Shown: positions 22,421 through 48,100 of the stretch, one piece after another
Layout: each line of letters begins with the position of its first letter
How positions within the stretch are numbered: the first letter of the stretch is position 1
Source of the DNA: Seriola aureovittata
Taxonomy: Eukaryota; Chordata; Actinopteri; Carangiformes; Carangidae
Length of the DNA stretch: 64,000 nucleotides
Assembly: GCF_021018895.1 (NCBI RefSeq)
Contig: NC_079384.1
Location: forward strand, 7,324,140 to 7,388,139
Reading direction: 5' to 3'
Position numbers and translations under genes: made by a program
Notes under the pieces: model-generated
Database searches by the model: none
What the model was told of the DNA's origin: nothing
The model's input: the letters and a program-made list of their open reading frames with translations, nothing else

Positions 22421-23485
22421 AATGCCAGTTTGAAGACATGTTGCCTCTTGTTTTACTTAAAAAAACAACACAGAATATGAGATATTTCCCACATAATACA
22501 TGATGGAGGGATGTGACATTGTTTTATATCAGAGTCTTTTATATCAAGACATTTCTCAAAACCAGAGTATGATCAGGGTGACTTTTGAACACTAGAAATA
22601 AATCATGTACTCATCCCGGCAGTAGCCCCCGTGGCACTCAAAATTTCCCTGGAATTTTCTAGTTTCTTTTAATGTCTTTTGACAGAGAAGCATCTGGCTA
22701 TCCCATTTCTACAACATGTTGAATATTGATGAGGGAGCTGTGTTTCTGCATAAGGTAACACAAGGTACTTCTGAAACAGGAAGGTGAGTAAAGTGGACTA
22801 CCAAAGAAAATCAAGCAACAACACAGAGACATAATTTGCTTATCTTCCTTCAGTGGCCATGCTAAAAGGGTTTAAAGGGCTATAGTCTGGTGTGCTACTG
22901 TACACCAGTCAACAACAGCGAGAGCTACATTGACAACATTTTACAAAAACAAATTTGGTGTGGGATTTTCTCCAGCTGTTCACTGCCACCTAGTTGACGA
23001 CCTTTGACCCCTTCCCATTCAATGCTGTCACCGATTTTGGTTGCTAATGTTGTTTAATGTTGTCTATTACTGGAGTTCATTCACTCATTTCACTAATGTA
23101 GCGCTCATGTGATGCCATACACACCAGTTTAGCTCTACAGGGGGCGTCGTCTTTGGGGTTGAATGGAATATTGAACATTATGTGCAGCAGAGAAACTATG
23201 GCTCCACGCTTGAAAAGGGTGTTTTGAAAGTGATAGTCAGTCTAATGAAATGTTCCATAGAACGAATTAAAAGTACCAGGCTCGTAACTGCACTCACATT
23301 ACACTGACAGCTTGGCTATGAATGCTGTCTGCTTGTGTCTGTAGCCGGCAGCATGTGTAATATCCGCATATAGTGGTGGTGAATCGGGTTCGCAGACTGC
23401 AGGAATGCATCAGAAAGGGATTTGTGATATGTCCTCTTCAACATAAAGGCAAACTCTTCTGTAAGTGTAAAAAGAGTCAATTAGC

Positions 23486-23508
23486 TTATTTATTTATTTA
23501 TTTATTAG
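23486..23508. repeat. (TTTA)n microsatellite
   Basis: Five tandem TTTA units in intergenic DNA. Confidence 0.85.
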
Positions 23509-23934
23509 CAGATTAACCCACATAAAAAAAACAAAAAAACAACAACATATGTGCTAATTGTGCTGTAAAAAGGGTACAAGTTATCATCCATCACCTCCGG
23601 TGTGCTGCAGCTGTGATGATGCACTGACAAGGAAAGCGTTGTCTTGAGTGTCTCAGGCAGGGAGGAATCAAAGACACACACACTTGAAATAAACCAGACA
23701 GCAAGACACAGAGGGGCAGATCATGACACTGAGCAACAGAAAGTTACTAATTCTCCACTTCACTGGGCAGAGACAGAACAAAACACTGGACACCTTGCAA
23801 CATCTCCCTCTTCAGAGTGCTGTTTTCATCTTCGCCACATAATTAAATGACAGGATGACATTTTACATTTTTTGCCATGACTTTGTTGATCAACATTCTT
23901 TTTGTCCATTGCCATCATCACGTCACAAATGTAA

Positions 23935-24070
23935 TTTGTCTAATACTTCAGCTTATGACCAAATACCTGTAAAACCAATGGCTTTTCCACTAGCATATAT
24001 TAGCATGTAATATGCTAAACTAAGATGGTGAACATTGCACCTCCTAACATCAGCAGTATAGCATTGTATT
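23935..24070. repeat. Dispersed GTTAGCATG-type teleost repeat, copy 1
   Basis: TTATGACCAAATACCTGTAAAACCAATGG, then TAGCATATATTAGCATG, TGCTAAACTAAGATGGTGAAC and the CAGCAGTATAGCATTGT block. A second copy with the same word order lies at 35450-35620, and related copies at 52440-52720 and 61810-61885. Confidence 0.6.
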
Positions 24071-24816
24071 GTGAACGCAGAATGTAACTGGGCTTGAAGT
24101 GCACAGGGATGTGACGTTTGCTGAAAATCCTCCCGAGTTTTTCTTATACTCTTGCAACGTAAGGAACGAGAACATTGTTTGTTTTGTTAATTGCTGTTTT
24201 CTTCTCTGCCTTTTCTGTATCTTTGTTCTATTGTGTTCAGAACTGCAAAAAAAAGATACAGAACAAACAGAGCGTGTGTGAAAAACTCAGGAGGATCTTT
24301 AACAAACATCAAGCATCCCTGAGCACTCGAAGCCCAGAAACAATCTTCTACACCCTAAGGACAAAAACTCCCAGGCAAAAGCAGACCAATGCAGTGTACG
24401 CACGTTGGAGAGAACAAAACAACTGCTTCACACATACAAGGCACAGCACAGGTGAGCCCACTCCTCAGGTCAGGACTCAGCAATCATCTGAAGGACAGGG
24501 GACACTCATTTGGTGACAGAAGACCGATGGTTTGAAAGAGGGGTGAAGGAAGCCATCTAGGTCAAGGTGGTCTATGTCACCACTTATCAGCCACTTCTCA
24601 ACTGTCAGGGTGTTAGCGACTCCACCAGAGGTTAAATGCCTGGATCTGGATCCAGCCCAGTCCTCATGAAGCAATGTGTTCATGACAGTTGCACTGTGAC
24701 TCTAATTAATGTCAGCACAGCAGGCTGATGGGGCCGTAGACTTATGTCTTTATGGATCTTTGTCTTTGTAAAAACAACAGGTGGGATGAAACTGCTATCT
24801 GAATGGCAAGGTCCAT

Positions 24817-25173
24817 TTTATTTATTCACTTGTGCAAATAGAGCAAATGTACAGAATAACATCTTAACTATGACAAAATAAGGAAGGAAGTAGCTTCATT
24901 CTATCTTAGGATGCTGAGTGTATTTTACATAATATGTTGCAACTCTAAATATCTTCATGCACGTCAAGTCTTTTTTCTATCAGTTGTGGCAAATGCCTCT
25001 TCAAGACAAAGTAACTGTTAATTGTCATAATAAATATAAAAATGTCAAAGTTAAAATACCAAAAATTACCAAATTTACATATTTTACATCTACTTCTGAT
25101 AACACAGCCTACTGTTATTTCTTAGCTACATGTGCTGTATGACGTTTTTCCATAAAAGCTGCTCTTTTCTTGG
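24817..25173 (-). terminator. nlrc3: nlrc3 3' UTR with poly(A) signals
   Basis: Overlapping minus-strand AATAAA signals (plus-strand tttatttatt at 24817-24826) lie about 350 bp past the nlrc3 stop at 25174-25176. Cleavage is expected near 24800. No other coding sequence is seen between. Confidence 0.5.
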
Positions 25174-36819
<11,646 letters not shown>

Positions 36820-36863
36820 GAGAGAGTTTGATATTTTCTGCCCCCAGGTGTTCCTGTTTGTGT

Positions 36864-37622
36864 CTAAACAACATGAAACAGCATTACTTCCACCATGTGC
36901 AACAACAACAAAAGGCATTACAGGTTGTGAGGAAGGAACATGAAGAAATGAACCAAGGCCTCAATATCTTCAAAGAACTTCAATCCCAGTTGTAGGCGAC
37001 GGCTCCAAACGTGAATTTACTATAAATTGCATTAGGTCATGCATTACTGATTCAGGACGTCTTGAGAAGCAACAAATGTAAATGAATATCAAAATGAGAT
37101 TTCTCATTCAGGACAATTTCTCCTATTGCTTTCACTGATAATGCTGAATTTCAATGAGGCAGGTCTGACAAACAGGTGGCCATAGAGCTTTCTTTCCACA
37201 CCAACTTAACTAGTTTAGCACATTTCATAGTTTTCATTCATAATGCTTCACATAAGAAAGAAGTACTGTGAAATCTGACTTAATACAGCCTGAAAGATAA
37301 AATAGCCTTGATATCAGCAACACAAATTATTTGAGGCCTACTTGGTGTTGGAAAAAATGCATGTTGAAACTGCTTTACATTCAGCTCTCAACTTTAATTG
37401 GCTCCAATTCTGTCTTTTTTTAAATCACTTCTTGTTTCCTTGCCAAACACAGTGCTGAAAAGTCTATATTTACAAAAAACATCTATTCTGCTACTTGTTG
37501 ACTTCAGATCTGCATTTGATGTAATTGACTGTGGTCGCTTTATTGCAAGGTTCGAGATGCAGGTTTGACTGTGGCCACGACTTAGTTTCCCTTCTCTTTC
37601 CTCAAAGTTCAGACCATTGTTT

Positions 37623-37694
<72 letters not shown>

Positions 37695-39137
37695 CATACT
37701 GGAAAGAAAAAAATCCATTCATACACTGCTGGTGCAGTTCATTTTAGCCCTCTAGTGTTCAGATATGTAATTTCAGGGCAGATTGGAAGCTACAGTTTGT
37801 CCCTATCAGAGCGTGAACAGACGGGCCGGGGCTAGCTAGTTAGCATGCTAACTTCAGAAGAAAAGATGTGACAGAGACAACAGACAGAGTTAGAACTGGC
37901 GTTGCTTTCCATTGCTGGAGACCTTTTTATATACAGTCTATGCTGGAGACAGCTCTTGGTGAGGAAATGAATGAAGTTTGGTGCTACACTTACAATGTTT
38001 CTTCTATACTGGTAAATAAACAGCTGCTAATGCTAACGCGCTATGTAGCATTAGTGAAACATACAAATATCTCTTTTAAAGTTGGTATGGCCAACGTGGT
38101 AGTAAATAGTGGCTTATTTTCCACATCCAACGGAGTAACTTAAGCGTTCATTTAGGGTTATTTCTCCAAACACCTGGTGAATGTAGCTCCAATACTCACT
38201 CTCTTTTACCTCTGTTTTGGTCTCGTCCAACTCTCTTTAGGTTCATCGCTGTGTGACTCCTTTCAAATTGTTTCCACATTGTCGTTTGATACATTATTAG
38301 AAAAATATCACTCATTTCTAAACTGCAGATTGGCTGTAAGAATACAGTTTAAAGGCCCTGCACAGGTGTTTTCAGTTAATCTGGTTGATTAGGCCTCAAG
38401 TTGAAGGTAGGGGAGGCATGCTGGGAATTACATGACATTAATGACCTTACGTTTCACACTTTCAGTGTCATAACAACACTTCTTTTAGCTCCCTACTTGA
38501 CTTTAACCTGAGACCTTTTTTTATCTTTTGTAAAGCATATTTTATTGCAGTATATAAATAGTTTATTATTAGTTTATAACTGCAGTAAAAGTACTGCAAA
38601 GATAAATTTAAATTAGGTTTGATGTTTCACTGAGACACACAGGAAATCGCAAATGCCTTCCTGTGTGGTTTGCTGCTGATCACGTAACTTCTCACAAAGG
38701 AAGCTAATTCAAAAAACCCAGACCTCAAATACATCAAGACAGCTCGCCAACTTCCTCTGTCAAGTTTACAGACAAGATGCCTTAATGAACACTTAACTGT
38801 TTATAAGTTGGCGAGACTGAACGTGTTGAACACCCAGTAAATACAGAGGAGCAAGTAAAATTTACACAATTATCATCATCAGCAACCAGCAAAAAATAAC
38901 TAGCATTATCATTTGCACGATGCAAGCATGGCAGCATTGAACTGCAAAGGAAAACGCCATGCGTAGCAGATGTAAATGAAACAAAACAAGTAAAATATGA
39001 GGTTCCAGTAGATTATAGCAAAGTGAAGCACAGTTAATGGCTAAAGTCAGTTTTCGAAAACATCTGCAGCTGTTAAGGTAAAAAAAAAAAAAAAAAACCA
39101 AGCTGCAGTGTGAGACCACAGAACTCGGGCAACTCAC
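36864..39137 (-). other. nlrc3 5' intron; (TG)n(TA)n microsatellite at 37623-37690
   Basis: Non-coding DNA upstream of the first recognised nlrc3 coding exon. It holds a compound microsatellite. A short TTAGCATGCTAAC palindrome lies near 37840. No additional coding exon is recognised. Confidence 0.5.
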
Positions 39138-39208
39138 CATGGGTTTGTCGATGTTGTCTATAGGTGTCAAAGGAAGGAACACGTAGCCCAAACGGATGTT
39201 TTATATGG
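39138..39208 (-). promoter_or_regulatory. Candidate nlrc3 first exon with TATA box
   Basis: On the minus strand, CCATATAAAA (39199-39208) is a good TATA box. About 35 bp on, a short exon would end CATCGACAAACCCATG followed by donor GTGAGT (exon edge 39138). Spliced to the exon starting at 36863, it supplies phase 1, consistent with the coding frame, but the in-frame upstream sequence has a stop and no ATG. It would therefore be 5' UTR. Gene assignment is inference from position and splice signals. Confidence 0.35.
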
Positions 39209-42194
39209 TAACACCATAATTCTCATGAAAGCAGACGTAGGACAATTTCAAGTGCGAGTTAGAAGAACAGCTAAGGAATGAAATCTAGCACAGGACTAAT
39301 GAGCACATTAAACAAGTCACAAACACACAGCAGTTGAAGTCATCATAACTCAGTAGTTGCTGGGAGCCACCGCTTCATGCTGCAGCTCCTTCCTGTCTAT
39401 CTACACTGCTTTCCTGTGTTGTGGTTAGCAGGTTGAAGACTGAAAAGAAAAAAAGAAAAAAAAAGAAAAAAACTTCTGCTTTGTACTGCAGGCAATGTGA
39501 CACGGACCAAGGTCTGAGAGCTTAACCTTCAATGTCTTCAGTCTGTCCTATTTAAGACAACTATGCAGTGGGTGTTGAAGCACAGAAGAGCGGCGAGATA
39601 AGAGATGCTGTATGATAACTGGTGCGTTAAGGCTCACCAGACATAAGCATAAAGGCTTTGGTTAAGAAATGCACCAGGAAGTGCTACTGCAGACAGATGA
39701 TGAATAAACAAACCAAGAATTTCTGCTCAGAGCAAAGATATGATCCTCTATACAGATGTGGGCAGGCTGCACTACTGCACATCTGAAACTTTCGAACAGA
39801 CTGTTGTCTGGGGCGGGGGGTGTGTGTGTGTTTAGTGGCTGCCTAGAGATTGTAATTGGATATTGAAAATGGAGCATATCAAACAGAGAGCAGTGACAGA
39901 ACGAGACACAACAGCTTGAAGAACAACTGTGAAACTTAAAATTGCACATCTGTGGAATTATTTTATTTCAAACCTGCTACACATACATGACATTGGAGGG
40001 AAAACAGGGGAAATAAACTGGAAGGCAAACACTGAAAAGACAGCTTTTAAATTATGACCCGGGGTTGCAGATGATACAAAGTTTTCTTTCCAGTGTTTCC
40101 TGTGACATGTTGTTCAGTGTGTAAGTAGACCATGAAGATTTACCGCATGTTAACAGACTTCTAGTGCCCCATAATAAGGTTTGTGAGTTTCTGGTTTTGC
40201 TTAAAGTCATGTTAAGATTTGAAGACTACTGCTCCTGATCTGAATATGCAACTGAGGTGAAAAAACTTTGTTCTGCCACTTACTTCTTTTCCACTTCTAT
40301 AGATTGTTGTCAGTGCTCTTTATATAAATACAGTATATAGAGATGAATGTGATTCCCACATTAAACAAGTGCTCTGAGCCAAAGTGCTACAGCAACATTC
40401 AGCATTGTGTAGCTTCTTTTATTACTTCATCCGAGAGTCGACATATTTGCATCTCAATATATTATCTTGGGGTGTAATCTTGAGGTGCAATCGCCTCCAC
40501 GTGCTTTATGTTTAAAACTTACTATATGTACTATTTTATGTAAAACCTAAAAATATATAAGCTTACAATAAAAGGCATTTCAACACATTTACAAGGGGAA
40601 AAAAAATCATATTTGTTCACTTTGAAAGCTAAAAAGGCCTTAATTTAAATAATTTTTCTGGTTTTTACATGTCGTTTTTTAATTTTTACCAAAGTGATGG
40701 ACTTATACGAGAGCCGCAGTGTTGCTGCTAATAAATCTGATTTCATGGGGTTAATTTTGCTTGACAGGGGAGGATTAAGAAATATGAGAAATCAGTATTG
40801 AGGAAAATGGCACTGAGGATGAAAATCTCCTCACCAAGGTATTTAAAGCAAACAAAGTGAAACTCTGTGCACCTCTGCAGAGGAGTAAGGCAACATCACA
40901 AGGCAAGCGGCACATTGACATCATCAAAAATGGAGCATATCCAAGTATATATGTTTATTTCATGGCACTTTGTCTTGGCAAGTTGATGATTATTTTGTAT
41001 AAACTTTGATTTTTAGAATCTATTAAAAAAAAATAAACTTAACTAATCAAAATTTCTCTGTATTTCTACAATGAGCTCTCACTTTAAATTGCGTATAAAT
41101 GCCCCCCTTCCCGCCCCCTGAGAATACTAACATCATTATGGCTGCAGCAGAGATGGCTGTACTTTCCCTCTAGTAAATGAGGAATCAGCTGATCAAATAA
41201 CACACAGGTCAAAGGCACAGCAGAAGTTTCTGAGCCGCTAAAAACACAAGTGAAACATAAAATAGCTGATTTTTTTTTTCTTCTTCTCAACACACCAAGC
41301 AGTCTCTCAATCGCAGGATACAAATACACTTCATTCAAGAAATTACTTCAACATCCGCCTTTCATACCCCCTTTTTTTTTTTTCTAATTTTCAAATCAAG
41401 AAAATGTAAACAGTTTGCTTTACGTAAGCATAAAAAAGTGGTTACAGACACTCATCACAAGTTAGCTAAAGACATTCACATTTAAAAAGACAATCAAGCC
41501 CTTAGATTGACTAGAGTCTAAACTGGACTACAGCACGCAGCGGGAAAATGAAGCAGGAAGCCAACCCATTCTGAAGAATAAATGTGAGCTTAACAAATAT
41601 TATCTTGGTTAAAAAAGCCTGTTGTTAAAACACCGCAGTACCAGCTGAGAATGTGATGATGGGAAGTTCATTAAACTGATGGAGCTTCCTGCATAAATCA
41701 AGAGCACGGTTGTTTGAATTGTTTAAATTTACAGGCTTTTTCCACAGTAACATAAACAAGTCAACAAAAATGACCATTCAGGACTCAAGTATTTAAAAAA
41801 AAATCCTCCCTTTTATCTTCCTTTTCCTTTTAAAGTAATAACCAGCACAGTTCACAGGCAAAGGTTGGACACTAAATATGATTTTATCGTATCTTTTTAA
41901 ATTCAACTCGTGGGTTGCCTGATTTTGACGTCACCGGTGCCATGAAATATCACGTCACACACTGGATGCAACTGCGCTGTTAACAGACAACTACAAGTCA
42001 TTTTTCATCAGTGACCTCCCGCAGACACAGAGAAGGACACTTGTGGTGGCATTTTCGTTTCAAAACAACCACACAATCAGTTATGCACAGGTCAAATTCA
42101 CCTCTGATTACCCCTGTCTCTCGCTCTCTCTGCTCAAGTCCTCCCACGCACACGACACCTTCCAGATGCAGACGCAGTGATTTCAAAGCCTGGA
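39209..42194. other. Intergenic and 3' UTR of the lamin-tail gene
   Basis: No coding sequence recognised. The right part is presumably the 3' UTR of the lamin-tail membrane protein gene (stop at 42195-42197). Candidate minus-strand AATAAA signals occur near 40950 (plus-strand tttatt). A-rich tracts lie at 39440-39470, and a consensus TGACGTCA is at 41926-41933. Confidence 0.5.
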
Positions 42195-45100
42195 TTATAG
42201 GTCTGACAGTCCCTCTGCGTGTTCACTCAGCTCCATGGTGTAGTAGTCCAGAGGGCGCCTGAGAACAGAGACAACAAATTTAACAAGGTCACACAGGCGT
42301 ATTGATCAGGAATTCGTGGGAGACAACACATGGCAATTACAATAAAGTTTCCAGTCACTCACATTCAAACTATTCCTGGGGTATTTTATTGATAAAGTTT
42401 TAAAATGTACTCTTTGACTGTCCGCACTCTGCCGTCAGCCTTATCTACCACCACTGCCTCACTCTGATTTCTTGCTTTTCTCAGAATTAGTTTAAACTAT
42501 TTCCTGCCCACAGTTATGAACTTCCTGTAGCCTATTTGTTGCACACGCACACAGGTGAAGAGAGCGATGGGGATTAGCATTAAGGAGGTTTCAAGAAGTC
42601 AAGAAAAAGCAGGAGTGTAGGAGTAAGATGTTATGGCTGGTGGACAAATCTGAAGCTCCAACATGCATCTTCTCCTCAACTGTTCTATGTTTGTGTGAAA
42701 TGGTAAGATAAGAAAGGTCTTGCTCTTTAATTCTGAGTCACAATCCGACACTGTAACCTGACATTCACTGCTGACATTTCACACTTTTGGTAAATGTTGT
42801 GGTAGTCTGCAAATCTGAAACTTTGCCAGAAATATGGATTAAAAATGCACAGAAAAAAATCCCCAAATCTTTAAAAGGATCCTTTAACCTCAAATCCAGG
42901 TAGTTTGCAGTTGCAATTTGCAGTTTTTATAGGAATATGTTTCTCATTATACTGAATATTCTGCATATTATTGCTATTATGACAGTGATAACACAGTATT
43001 ACACTGTATTCATACTGACATACTGTATTTCATTATATTATATTATAATAGATATTTATATATCAGACTTACAGTAATTTAGCAAGTAGTTTAGAGACAT
43101 GTCAACAGTTCCAAGTAGTTTCATTTCCCTTTTTAAGAATTTAGACTTCTCAAAAGTAAAAAGCAACAAATTGAATGAGACTTCTACACAACCAAAGGCT
43201 TTTCTAAAAAAAGAATCAGGGAATTTATCGCTGTGGGTCGGGGAGAAATAAAAGCAATGGCTTCTGTAATTACACTTCCAACAATGAAGCTTAATGAGCA
43301 TTACAGACTCTCAATTACACACATTTGTTTTTAAATGTCCTATTCACATCATCTAATCACTGTGAAATCAAAAGAAACGTCAAAAGATTAACAAGTGTTA
43401 ATGAACAGGATTTCTAGGATACAATTCAGACATTAAATGCTGTCGTCATGATCACTATATAAAGATGTAGAAATATCTGATCAGTGTGCACATCCACCAC
43501 GGAAGAGAGAATAATGCAAATAACAAGAGTCCTCACCTCCTCCTGTAGAAATATGTGAAGAGAGCAGCTCCTAGTCCCAGCAGCAGGAGCACTGCTATTA
43601 TCAGCCCGATCTGTAACCCCAGAGTAGATGCTAGGAGAGAATCAAATAAAGCTCAGTTATAGTTTCTGAACAAGCTGATACGTTTAAAACACATAAGTTC
43701 AAACACCCTGATCAAAGTAGACAACACAAAGCAGAGAGTCTATGTAACAGATCATCTCAGGCTCTTACTCCATGGTAGCCTACTCACAGTGCAAGTTTTT
43801 TTCCCCCTAAAAGCTTCTTTGTTATTGAAATATGTTTTAACATGTCGGGACAAGTAGTGTATTCCAGCAACAACATTTAAAGCCACAGGAGTAATTCATA
43901 TAATCATAATCCTTCAAATTTCAGACGCCATTAATTACTAGTGGTAACAGCGAGTGCATTTTAATGCTACAGCCAGCACTCCTTCAATAACTTTGTACTA
44001 CTACTACTACTACTCCGCCTACTCTTCCTCCCCTGTGAACTGACGTACTTTTCACTTGTGATCGGATCACCCATGATGCATTAGGTCTGAATGGGGTCTA
44101 TGTTAATTGCAAATTTAGTTTTTGCCCCCTTATATACTTTTCATGTCCCTGCTTGAGAGGAACAACATTAAAGTGCTTTCAATTGATGGTAATTACAGCT
44201 ACAAGATCTCAGACCATTCACCATTCTTTAATGCTTCGATGAGACAAACGATTCCTGGAATTGATGTTGATCTTTCAAAGACTCTGGTCATTAAATTATG
44301 GAAATTATTAGGACAAATTTATATGATTTATTTATATTCTCAATTATACTAATTATATTTTCACATATTTTATGTGAGGTCCTGTGGAAAGGACAGACAA
44401 AGTGCCATTATCAACGAGATGTAAATTTAAAAGCAATTCATTAAAAATTTCTTAAAATTAAATTATTTACAATCATTTATTTTTGTTTTTATTTGCATGC
44501 CTTTTTTTGAAACTCAAAAAAATGCTACAGAAAAGATGTTAAACATGCAAAAATATTAATATTAAGAATGAAAAACAAACAAAAAACCTGAAATCTAATA
44601 TTCATCTACCATAATAAAAGCAAAAACAAGACCAAGACTCTGATGTGTATTCATCAACTAACATAACTGGTGGATGATTAGGTAATGAAATGAAATTGAT
44701 TAGATGATTAGTAAGTACTGCACCTGAGAGAAAATACTGATTATGTGTAGAGTTTGTATATTAAAATGATGATGTTCCGTCATTGGAATGAAAAAAATCT
44801 CTTGAATACCAGCACTGGCAAGTGTAACAGTTACATTATCACTGTCAGAAAAGATTTCAGTTCTAGTTTAGAGAAATCACTTAGTCATTTTGTTCAGTAT
44901 TCAGACCAACTACCAAGGTATAACACAAGATTAAAAGGGAAAAGAAATGACTTGTCTTTCATCTGTGCTGAACAAAGAGCAAAGCATCAACAGAAAAGGT
45001 GCTCACAGACTGAATCAATACGTGACGTTCACCGGAGAATTGGCATCTTGTATATCACATCTGTGAGTGTGTTTCAAGTTTTTGTTTTGTTTAGCAGGTA

Positions 45101-48100
45101 GACAGGGAGACGTTAAGCACTTAGTTTTTGTCTGTTCCTCTCTGAACTCATTTCCACCTAGTTGTGAAAGGTGACCTGCGGTCTCTGGTTAGGCTTTCAC
45201 ATTATAAACAATCTTAATGCGACATTAATTGTATGTATTCTCTCTCTCCGTATTCATGGAGAGATGGAGAGTCTTGTCTGTTGTCAAATAAAAACATAGC
45301 AGATCACCATTCGGCTGTTTGCTTTGTCATGTCTTTTCTGGCTGCAGAGTAAGATACACAGTGATGAAGGGCCTGGAGATCATGGTGAGAAGATTTAACA
45401 AGGTGAATTTTCACAGCAGCCTACAGAATTAATTGGGCTGATTAGTACATGTTTTTTATTTTGACACGAGGATGAATTAGCTGTGAACTCCCTGTTTGTG
45501 TCCACTTTGTACGCTGGTTAGTTTGTGATATGTGTCGAGAGGGTGGTAACCTGTGCTGGTGTAACGGTCCATGGTTGGAGAAGCACAGACGTCTCCCTGA
45601 ACCGATGAAGGATTCATGTGCGACGTCTGGATGATGAGGGCCTTCTGGTGGTCCGACAGCGCCTGGATGTTCCCCCACACTCGCAGCCACCCGGACACAC
45701 AAGAAAAGTTGGCTCCTTGAACAATAACAGACGAACAAGACTTTCATTTTCTACACATGACAGTGCTCAAAATGTGCTTCAGCTTCTTGGAAGTGTACAT
45801 GCTGAAAAGAGGAAGCAGGATGTGGGAGTTATGATCTGAAGAGCCCCATTCATAGTTATTAAGTGTATGTGAGGGATGCAGAATGTGATAAAGACAGGGA
45901 AATAGCTAATAATAACAAAAAAAATAACTGAGCCCATCTATTTCTACATGATTTCCCTCTATGAAACTAAATTTGGTGACGCGCTGCTTTATTATTGAGA
46001 AATAATACTCAGTAAAAACAGTCCTTCAATCAGTTGTAATGGTTTGCTCCTGCACAATACGGACGGCTCCTTATCCCTACTTTACTACAGCTCCATGGCA
46101 ACTGCAATCTACACCTCTGTGTTGATAGTTAAGAGCCAATTTCTCCTCCGGAGCCAGTGATGTCAACAGTCTATAATCTTTTCCTTTTCATTGAAATTCT
46201 TTGAATGAACAGAGAGATTATCAAGTCTTCCATTAACTAGCATTACCTCCCTGTGGTTGTACGCCTCTGCCAACCAATCAACTTAGAGGAAATACAGTGA
46301 CAATCACCCCCTCTGTTCCTGAGCTACAATGTTGATTAATGGGGCAGAAATGTTTTTGCAGAACATTATTTCACAGTGAAGTTGACCTTTGATCGTTTAG
46401 ATATAAAATAATGTCATGACTTTATCCTTTTGTCCTATGAGACATCGTGTCATAACTAGCTTATGAATTCTATAGTTATGGCTAAAAACATGATTAGTGA
46501 GTTCACAGTGACCTTGACCTTTGAACTTTGACCACCAAAACCCAATCAGTTCATCCTTGGATCCAAGATTGGACCAAATTGGAATTCCCTCAGGGTGTTA
46601 CCGAGATGCCGTGTTTACAAGAATGGGACGGACAACTCTGTCTCTGGCACAGACGCATAAAAATTGTCCAAATGTGACGGTTTCAAATGAAAGAGTGAGT
46701 GAAAGTGCCTCACCTTGCAGATACAAGGCGGAGATGCCACAGTGACATCTCTTCTCCAGGTAGTCGGCCACCTCAGCGACCCTCTTCCCCTGTATCAGAC
46801 CACTGCAGTCTGTGGAGAACGGACAAGAAGCTGTCAACTTTCACACCTGCATGTTTATTGTATTATGACCCAAAAAAGAAATTGCTGCTATATTTTGACA
46901 ATAATTCAGAACAGTTTAGTTTTATATTAATTCCTACATTAGGGTTTGTTCACTGGGGACACACTATACAAGTCCTTCAAAAACATCAATCCTGGCAAAA
47001 AAAAAGTTATTGCCACAAATTACAACACTTGCCAAAAGAGGCCTTACAGTCTCCAAAACATCTATACTGTTCCACATTTGATTTCGCTAAATTTATGAGG
47101 CCTCACCTCCTGACTGCTCGTGCCAGTCACTGGAGAGGGGTCCGAGGCAAAGGTCAATTTGACTTGAGAAGGCGGGGCTCGGACAGAGGTTGGTGCTGTG
47201 AGGCGTGGGTGAGGAGCTTGTCCAGGAGGAGGGGCTTCTCACCTCACAGCATGAACACCGGCTGAGCGAGACAGGACCATCTTCCACCGACCTGCACATA
47301 CATGCAACATGCAAGGAAATGAATGAATACACTGTGCACATACAGTACTAATATGGAATGATAAAGTCAAAAGAGCAAGGATACCTAGAATGACATGAAG
47401 CACAACAGAAAGTGTGACATTGCCTCAAAATGACCAAAACATAATGAATGACTCATGCCTTACATAAATATACACACATACACATTAATAACACTACCTG
47501 ATGCTGGTTGCTGTTGCTGAAGTGAAGAAGGAGTGTTTGATTGTTTGATTAGGTCGATCTAACCCAAATATTGCATGTGGCCTACAATTTTCTTAAAGGC
47601 CCTTAACAAAATATCAGGTTACTAACTCAGGCTAAACATATCTCTAATATCTCTAATTACTTATTAGAAAGTGAATTGTCAGAAAACCTGTCAGAATTCC
47701 TAGATCACTGAATGGTTATAGCAGGAGGAACGTTTTAATTTGTTCTGATCCAATCCCCTCAGTGTAACCTGCCCCAGTTAGCAGTGCAGTATTGGTTACC
47801 ATGGTAATCTTCTCCTTTGAAAAGTGAGCCAGCTGTGATAAATAAGTATAAGAGGGCCCATGCAGGTCTTTTGACCAGGTTCTTAGTTTGTCTGTGGCCT
47901 CGACCCAATTAAGATTTATACACCTTTACATGGCATTTTCAGCAGTCAAGTTATAGCTTTAACTGGGTTTAAGACTGTTGTGTAAAACAGCGGTGTAAAA
48001 GTTCAAACCTGTAAAAGGTGTTTGATCCTGAATGCGTTTACCTGAGAGCTGGAATCACTTGTCTCCCTCTGGTGGTCGACAGCGAGGAGAGCAGCTGCTG

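Noticed and set aside
41926..41933. Perfect CRE palindrome TGACGTCA
   Set aside because: An 8-bp site in the 3' flank of a gene, with no nearby promoter features; it can occur by chance.
46699..47265. 188-aa plus-strand open frame
   Set aside because: It lies antisense over two lamin-tail gene exons (46714..46809, 47107..47291). Those exons fit the minus-strand gene in phase, and the plus-strand product has no recognisable domain.
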